DNA of 64,000 nt from positions 16,235,532-16,299,531 of the forward strand of contig NC_054746.1 of the NCBI RefSeq assembly GCF_018143015.1, read 5' to 3'. The notes under the pieces are model-generated. The model was not told the origin of the DNA. It was given only the letters and a program-made list of their open reading frames with translations, and did no database searches. The DNA is from Lytechinus variegatus. Its lineage: Eukaryota > Echinodermata > Echinoidea > Temnopleuroida > Toxopneustidae. How positions within the stretch are numbered: the first letter of the stretch is position 1; each line of letters begins with the position of its first letter. Shown here in pieces: positions 59,001 through 64,000 of this stretch. Both the position numbers and the translations under genes were made by a program.

Positions 59001-62000
59001 TTCTAGATTTAGTGACTGTTGCCAATAATGTAACAATTAAGCTTCAAAAATCCCCAGTTTTTACAACAATAATGACTAAAAACCCCTGACTAAAAATTAC
59101 CTTTTTCATGTCTTTATCAAACCAAAAGCCCCTAACCTTTCGGTTCTAGCTTTTCTAAATTCAGAGACTGGTTGCCAATAATGTAACAATTAATCTTTAA
59201 AAAATCCCTACAAATGTGAAAGCCCCTGACTAAAATATACATGATTTTTTCTAATGTCTTTATCAACCCACAAGACCACTCAATTCTGTTGTTTAACATA
59301 TTACACAAAGGCATAATGCTTTATTTTATCATACTGTATATGCCAGTGAGTGTTATAAAAAGAGCGTCAACTTGAGTTGGCATCTTCAGCTGGGAATTTG
59401 ACTGTTCGTCCGATCAATAAATGGTGACTTGATTGATTACCCGAAATCAACCTGGCTGTCATGTCCCACTTCTATCATATAATAGAAATAGATAAATCCC
59501 CCACTCTTTTCGATACATTTCTTTATTTTTGAAATGAAGCAAACATTTTCATGATGTATATAATTGTTTTGAATGCAAACTTCCCCCTTGATCAACCCCT
59601 ATGGATGTTCTTATCAGTGGTGGATCTAGCTAGGTTGAAGACAATACCATTCTTGGGGCCCATATTGTTTCTGCACAATAGTTGGCCTCTCAAGATTAAT
59701 GAGTCTAATCTGGCTGGATCTGCACATGGGCTATTCCACGGTTACTCACGTTACATTTGGAGACACCTTGACTCATACTTGGACCTGTAACTCCATTATT
59801 ATTGATAGGAACTGAACATCTTTTTATCACAACAAATTACACAGTCTGACTATCCTTTGTATAAAAACAAAACTTGGGAAATTTTATTATGCTCCTGGCA
59901 AATCTTTGGAATGTGTCGGTTACTCACGTTACATGATTTGGACATGCATTAAATGAAAAGTCGACATAAGTGAAAAGTCTCCTCATGCAAGGCTTTTATG
60001 AAAGTTGATTATATCCATTTCAAAGAAGTATATTAGGGAGACAAACTTTGTATATAATTAAAAAAATAAAGGACACATGGTTTTTACTTGGGGTGCAGAT
60101 AATGTGGTTACTCACGTTACGGTTACTCACGTTACATTTTGTCCATGTATGGTTAGCAACACACGTGTCATTAAAAATTCAATAATGTGTGTAAAATTCA
60201 TTGCTAGGAACATCAAAAAGAGATTTTATACCAAAAATTGGAACAATTGGAGCTTTATTAGGGTTTAGGAGGGAAAGTATGATTTCGCTTACTAATTATG
60301 CATAAATTAGCATAATCGCTTAGTACCAATTTGCATGAAATAAATTACTGTATAGTATTGTAGATTATGTCCAAGACAACCTGCACGCAAATTTTCGGCG
60401 TGATCGTGCGGCCAATGGCCGAGATCTCAAGAAGGGCCTGGGAGGCCCCCACCCCCCCCCCCCCCCGGGCCATATCAACTCCCAAAATACCCCGGTCTAG
60501 ATAGGGTTAAAGGTATAAAGGGCATTCAATGTGTTGTTCGAACATTCTTCGAACACTCGAAAGTTTGGTTAATCAAAACCAAGCCTTACTAATGCACTCT
60601 CGCATTGTGAATACTTCTACTAATATTCATTTTTTTGTGTGATTGTATGACTACTGATATTTTGATGAACAAGAGTCACATCAAAGAGGTGTACCCTCAT
60701 TTTGCTTTTAATTAATCAAAAATAACTTCACAACTCACCATGAGACTTAAAACTTGACATCCCACAGAAAATGTTACCTAACTGAATAATTTTTACTGGT
60801 TACTCACATTACATGATGGTTACTCACGTTACAAAGTTACTCACGTTACAGTTTTTCTTCATCATTTTTATAAAAAAATTGTACTTTTTAATGATTTTGA
60901 TAGTCATCACTGTGTCAAAGATTGTTTGAAGGAAGAGAATTTAAAATCCCACCAATTAACTGTGAAGAATTTTTCTCTCAGAAAACAAAGTCATTTTTTT
61001 CGGTTACTCACGTTACATCACCTCAACAGGTTGCAATATTTAGTTTTGAATGAGTACTACAAATTTACTTGAAAAGCTGTTGTATATTTTAAGTAATTTG
61101 ACCCTTCTAAACTTCAGAAATATATAAAGTGGTATGTTGTTGCAATAACAAAATGGTAATAAGGCATATTTAATTTTTCACTATTTTTCTTGTATTTTGG
61201 TACAAAATGGAAGACACAACTTTTGACCATTTTTTTTCCAAAGTATACATATGAAAATAAACTTTTTATTTCTTGTTCCTGAAACTATCATGTATGAAGG
61301 ACTTAAAGTATTAAAAAATTCAAGAAAATATTGAATTTGAATTTTTAAGCTCATGTCCACCAACCTGTGGAATTGCCCACATGTCTCTCAAACTCTCTAG
61401 CAATCAAAATTAATATGACATAATTTAAATAACGAAGAACACAACAGTCAGTAGGCAGGTCCTCAAAAACTAGCTTCTCTTTATCCAAGTGATTCATGAT
61501 TAGGAGTTTTTGCATATATGATTAGCATGGTGTGGACAAAACACCTCTTTTTATTCAGCTTGCTGCTTTAAATAGAGACAAAATTTTATGTTTTGGGTAT
61601 ATTTATACAGGAAAATAAATCATTCTTTCAAGTCATGTTTCTGGATTTTTAAAAAGATTTTGTAACAGGTGAAACTTTGGATCAAACACAATTATTTTCA
61701 TCCGACAAAAGTTGTTTTGAAACTTAAATTCTGTTTGGGCCTAAATGATTTTTAGATTATGATAAAGCTGAAGATCTAAGCTTTAGTCTGATATGACATA
61801 GAATTTATAAGAAGTGGCATTTTAGATGGGTCAGCTGCGCAGCATCCAGCTTTTGATTGGCCAAGTACATTTAGCAGCTTGAAAACACAAATACTGCACT
61901 CTGATTGGTCAGAGACCATGCACCCACCCAAATTCCAATGGTTTCCATGCTGGGTTCTCTCCAAGATCATACTCACCATGAGGTAACCTCTTCAAAATAC

Positions 62001-62661
62001 CCGTTCCTGTTGTTCAGAAATCTAATACCCAGCCAATCAGAAGTCAGAATTTTCAGAAATCTTGTCTTGCATCTTGATGGGAAAAGCTGGTTCTTGACCC
62101 ATCTAAAAGATGCCACATATCAAGAGCGACATTGTGAGAAAGACAGTACAGAGTTTGAGCAGGGACGTGAGAGGGCTGGTTTGAGCTTCCTGCTGATATA
62201 AATAATATTTGGTTTCAAAATAAAAAGTTATGCACAATTTGCAAGAGAAAACAGCGGAAGAAAATTCTGTTTTAAGGCGTATTTTCAGGCGTGAAATTCA
62301 CTTATCAGAATATTTCATTCAACAGAAATGATCAGTATATAAAAGAGAACCATTTACTCTTTCATTAGGTACAAAAATATTCAATATTTCTTGAAGATAA
62401 AATGTTAAAATTCTTTGAGAAAGAAAGTCTCATAATTCACAAGATTTTGCAGGGAGGTGAATTCAGCCATGAGGGGATTTGGATAAACCTTGCTCATTAG
62501 CATAACGACCTGCAGACTGACTGACAACCCTTCTGTTTCATGATCCCACTCACCAAGTTTACTTGTGATGTAGATATCAGATCTCTCAAGTCCATATTTT
62601 GGGAGAAGCTCTTTCAAAGCATTACCGATGTCTTCTTCATTTCTGTAGACAGCAGCCGTGT
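52934..62661 (-). CDS. aldo-keto reductase, partial (last six coding exons)
   Basis: NAD(P)H-dependent carbonyl reductase of the AKR superfamily. Exons in transcript order: 62554-62661, 58482-58667, 56658-56749, 55617-55715, 54084-54177, 52934-53079; all GT-AG with matching phases. They give 241 residues plus TGA. The first complete codon here is Asp1 of [13 protein letters not shown], so roughly 45 residues (first strand and nucleotide-binding start) are encoded beyond the right edge. The catalytic tetrad is present: Asp1, Tyr6, Lys35 (ITSKL) and His67 (LIHWPG). [21 protein letters not shown] and [12 protein letters not shown] are family motifs. The short C-terminus ends soon after the last helix, like bacterial and fungal YtbE-type AKRs and unlike AKR1. 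The cofactor loop [10 protein letters not shown] differs from the usual IPKS...R (see findings). Substrate unknown. Confidence 0.93.
53567..53745. repeat. DR1-repeat family, rearranged fragment
   Basis: Holds the family's left end in reverse orientation (ttttcaaagtcagtgctgct) joined to a unit with aaatgacatttgacctgatc and the right-end ctgctatgcaggcaagacaa. Confidence 0.65.
54084..54177 (-). CDS. aldo-keto reductase exon 5 of window
   Basis: 94 nt coding [20 protein letters not shown] and [11 protein letters not shown], ending in phase 1. Confidence 0.94.
55617..55715 (-). CDS. aldo-keto reductase exon 4 of window
   Basis: 33 codons, [20 protein letters not shown] to YSTLYRGE, phase 0 on both sides. 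Confidence 0.93.
56423..56587. mobile_element. short MITE, copy 2
   Basis: Tips aggggagtgcttcatgagag and ttgatgaaatgctctcct, inner tcagatctgacaattgtc. Same family as 2057-2216. Confidence 0.75.
56658..56749 (-). CDS. aldo-keto reductase exon 3 of window
   Basis: 92 nt coding [20 protein letters not shown] to QPAVNQ, phase 1 in and phase 0 out. Confidence 0.95.
56861..57990 (+). repeat. DR1-bearing repeat family, full copy 3
   Basis: Same architecture as copies 1 and 2 but more diverged; the GCC block at the right end is reduced (gacgatgccgcctatagtat). A 52-bp insertion lies near the left end (56881-56940). In an aldo-keto reductase intron. Confidence 0.9.
58482..58667 (-). CDS. aldo-keto reductase exon 2 of window
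   Basis: 186 nt coding [20 protein letters not shown] to [12 protein letters not shown], with [11 protein letters not shown]. Phase 1 on both sides. Confidence 0.95.
59740..61017 (+). repeat. cluster of eight ggttactcacgttaca motifs
   Basis: Copies start at 59740, 59918, 60106, 60121, 60798, 60818, 60835 and 61002; two (60798 and 60835) differ at one base and the 60106 copy lacks the last a. All are in the same orientation, in AT-rich DNA with no other shared sequence noticed. Intron of the aldo-keto reductase. Confidence 0.9.
60270..60510 (-). mobile_element. family C element, partial copy
   Basis: Reverse-orientation left end of the family: tcatagcataatt-type AT stretch, ggccgagatctcaagaaggg, ending ccggtctagatagggttaa with TTAA. 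Confidence 0.75.
61814..62116. mobile_element. 300-bp foldback MITE
   Basis: Tips gtggcattttagatgggtca and the complement of gtggcatcttttagatgggt. Three CCAAT or ATTGG pentamers lie inside (tgattggcca, tgattggtca, agccaatcag). No coding capacity. Confidence 0.72.
62554..62661 (-). CDS. aldo-keto reductase exon (first in window)
   Basis: 108 nt coding [20 protein letters not shown] to DIYITSKL, phase 1 on both sides. Acceptor atacag, donor GTGAGT. Confidence 0.93.
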
Positions 62662-62761
62662 CTGTATTTCAATTCATGAAAACAAGAGGGTTGGAAGAAT
62701 CAATAATTCATTAATTTCCACCAATTAATTCTCATGAACAAAAAATTCTAACATACGGCCA

Positions 62762-64000
62762 AAGAAAACTTTTGATGATTCGCCATGAAGAAAATTCAAT
62801 ACACTTCACATTGGGAGAGGAATAACAGGAGACAAAAGAAGGTATGGCACAGACTAAACCAAACACTTCTTGACATAACACTCTGTGAGTGCATGCCTAT
62901 GAACCATGTAATCATGTATAATTTGCTCTAGATGAACACTGTCCTAAAAAGAGTAATCTTTATTTCTTCATGCATTTGACTTGGTATTTATTTAACTTTA
63001 ATCGACACGGTTGTAAGATTTAGAAAGTGTATTTTTTCTTTGAAATATTTAACATGACGTCAGAGATGCTAATTGAGTTCTAGCATTATATATCTGGGTT
63101 GATAGAGGGCGCTGGAAATTTGCCTTGACAAGATCGACAAAGATTTAAAGTTCAGCCCGTCGTGACTTTACAGTAGAATTCAAGATAATCGGTACAAGTC
63201 CAATGTTGTAAGTAAAATGACCTTAATATTTCCTTAATGTAATGCATAACTGAATATATGAGACCAAAATTAACTCTCGACGATAATTAATTTGTTGTTA
63301 ATTTAGCTCATAACTTTGGTGAAAGTGTTTGGAGTTCACGTATAGAATACACGTGTGATAAACGTATATTGACATTGTACACTGATAGGTAATTGGACAT
63401 GCACATGAAGAGCGTTGCGTAATAGCATATCGGTACGGTACTGTGTGGTAATCTCGCACACAGTGCATAGTAGGCTATTCATGTTTAGAGTTGTAAAATG
63501 AAATGGAATGTCAAACAAGTGTTCTTTGTTAGCTGCGTTTGGTTCTAAGTTGTTGAAATAGATAAAGTACATTTATAAGTTTGGAAATAAGGCATTAAAG
63601 CCAGTTTTGGTGCATTTGAAAGCCCTGATAATTGCAAATAACACATAGGTGAAATGAAAGCGTGGTTATTGGATTGAATAAAGTTATTGCTAGTTATTAA
63701 TGCCTCAGAGTATGAAAGTCGTTTAGAGGCAAGGTTATATTGATTTAAGTATCATAGTTTATATAAAGAACACATGAGACAAAGTCAAGGTTTTGTTTAA
63801 TCACATATAGCAAAGTTTATTCAAGGTTCTTTGAACACAGTCATTGACAAAACATAAAAGGTAAATTTGTTACAGAAAACCAGAATATTTATTTATGCAA
63901 GATTCAAACGTCACAATTAATTTGTGCAATACTTAGACTATTTATTTATCTCATGCAAGTACATAATTGTAAAATGTAATTGCATATATACAGATGCTTA
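62762..64000. other. no recognisable exon
   Basis: Upstream intron or flank of the aldo-keto reductase. I looked for an N-terminal AKR exon on the minus strand and did not find one. Short frames here look random. Confidence 0.5.

Noticed and set aside
59340-59480. Stretch with aataaatggtgacttgattg and acctggctgtcatgtcccac
   Set aside because: Somewhat reminiscent of the end of a retroelement terminal repeat, but with no matching partner or internal region, so no element is claimed.
1-64000. CRISPR arrays, bacterial operons, rRNA genes
   Set aside because: The genes are intron-bearing animal genes; tandem arrays here lack unique spacers with constant repeats, and no rRNA sequence was recognised.

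Overview
The window is animal nuclear DNA: AT-rich, with genes split by GT-AG introns and a very dense load of short non-autonomous transposons, tRNA-derived SINEs and microsatellites. The protein genes and the repeat families (TTAA-flanked MITEs, TGACCTTTGACCT-bearing repeats, SINEs with ATT tails) suggest a marine deuterostome, most likely an echinoderm such as a sea urchin. That assignment is an inference; no marker gene settles it.

Three protein-coding genes are well supported. (1) A single-exon SOCS4/SOCS5-type suppressor of cytokine signalling lies on the + strand at 6459-8252. (2) A complete ALDH6A1 gene (mitochondrial methylmalonate-semialdehyde dehydrogenase) lies on the - strand. 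Its 13 coding exons were rebuilt between 42908 and 21119; they join in frame to 533 residues, close to the 535 of the human enzyme. (3) An aldo-keto reductase lies on the - strand. Its last six coding exons run from 62661 to 52934, and its N-terminal exon(s) lie beyond the right edge. A fourth, weak candidate is a 76-codon cysteine-rich (LIM-like) reading frame at 43006-43236 on the + strand, head-to-head with ALDH6A1 at a 97-bp gap.

Layout. 1-5300: satellite-like arrays, a TIR element with internal tandem units, microsatellites and G/C homopolymers. 5300-8800: SOCS upstream region, coding exon and 3' region. 8800-21100: intergenic DNA with a Tc1-like element, several MITEs and one complete foldback element with a 7-bp target duplication. 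21119-42908: ALDH6A1, whose introns hold a 792-bp palindrome with a promoter-like centre, a LINE tail, SINEs and many MITEs. 43000-52900: intergenic, mostly nested MITEs and repeats. 52934-62661: the aldo-keto reductase, with a third long copy of the TGACCTTTGACCT repeat, a cluster of a 16-bp motif and more MITEs. 62700-64000: no recognisable exon.

The genes do not form a pathway. ALDH6A1 works in valine and thymine breakdown, SOCS in JAK/STAT or receptor-kinase feedback, and the reductase has an unknown carbonyl substrate. The most unusual items are the palindrome at 21672-22463 (234-bp arms, a TATAAATA in each arm pointing outwards, three ATTTGCAT octamers and a CCAAT box in the centre), the dispersed arrays of perfect nuclear-receptor DR1 sites, and the altered NADPH-contact residues of the reductase.
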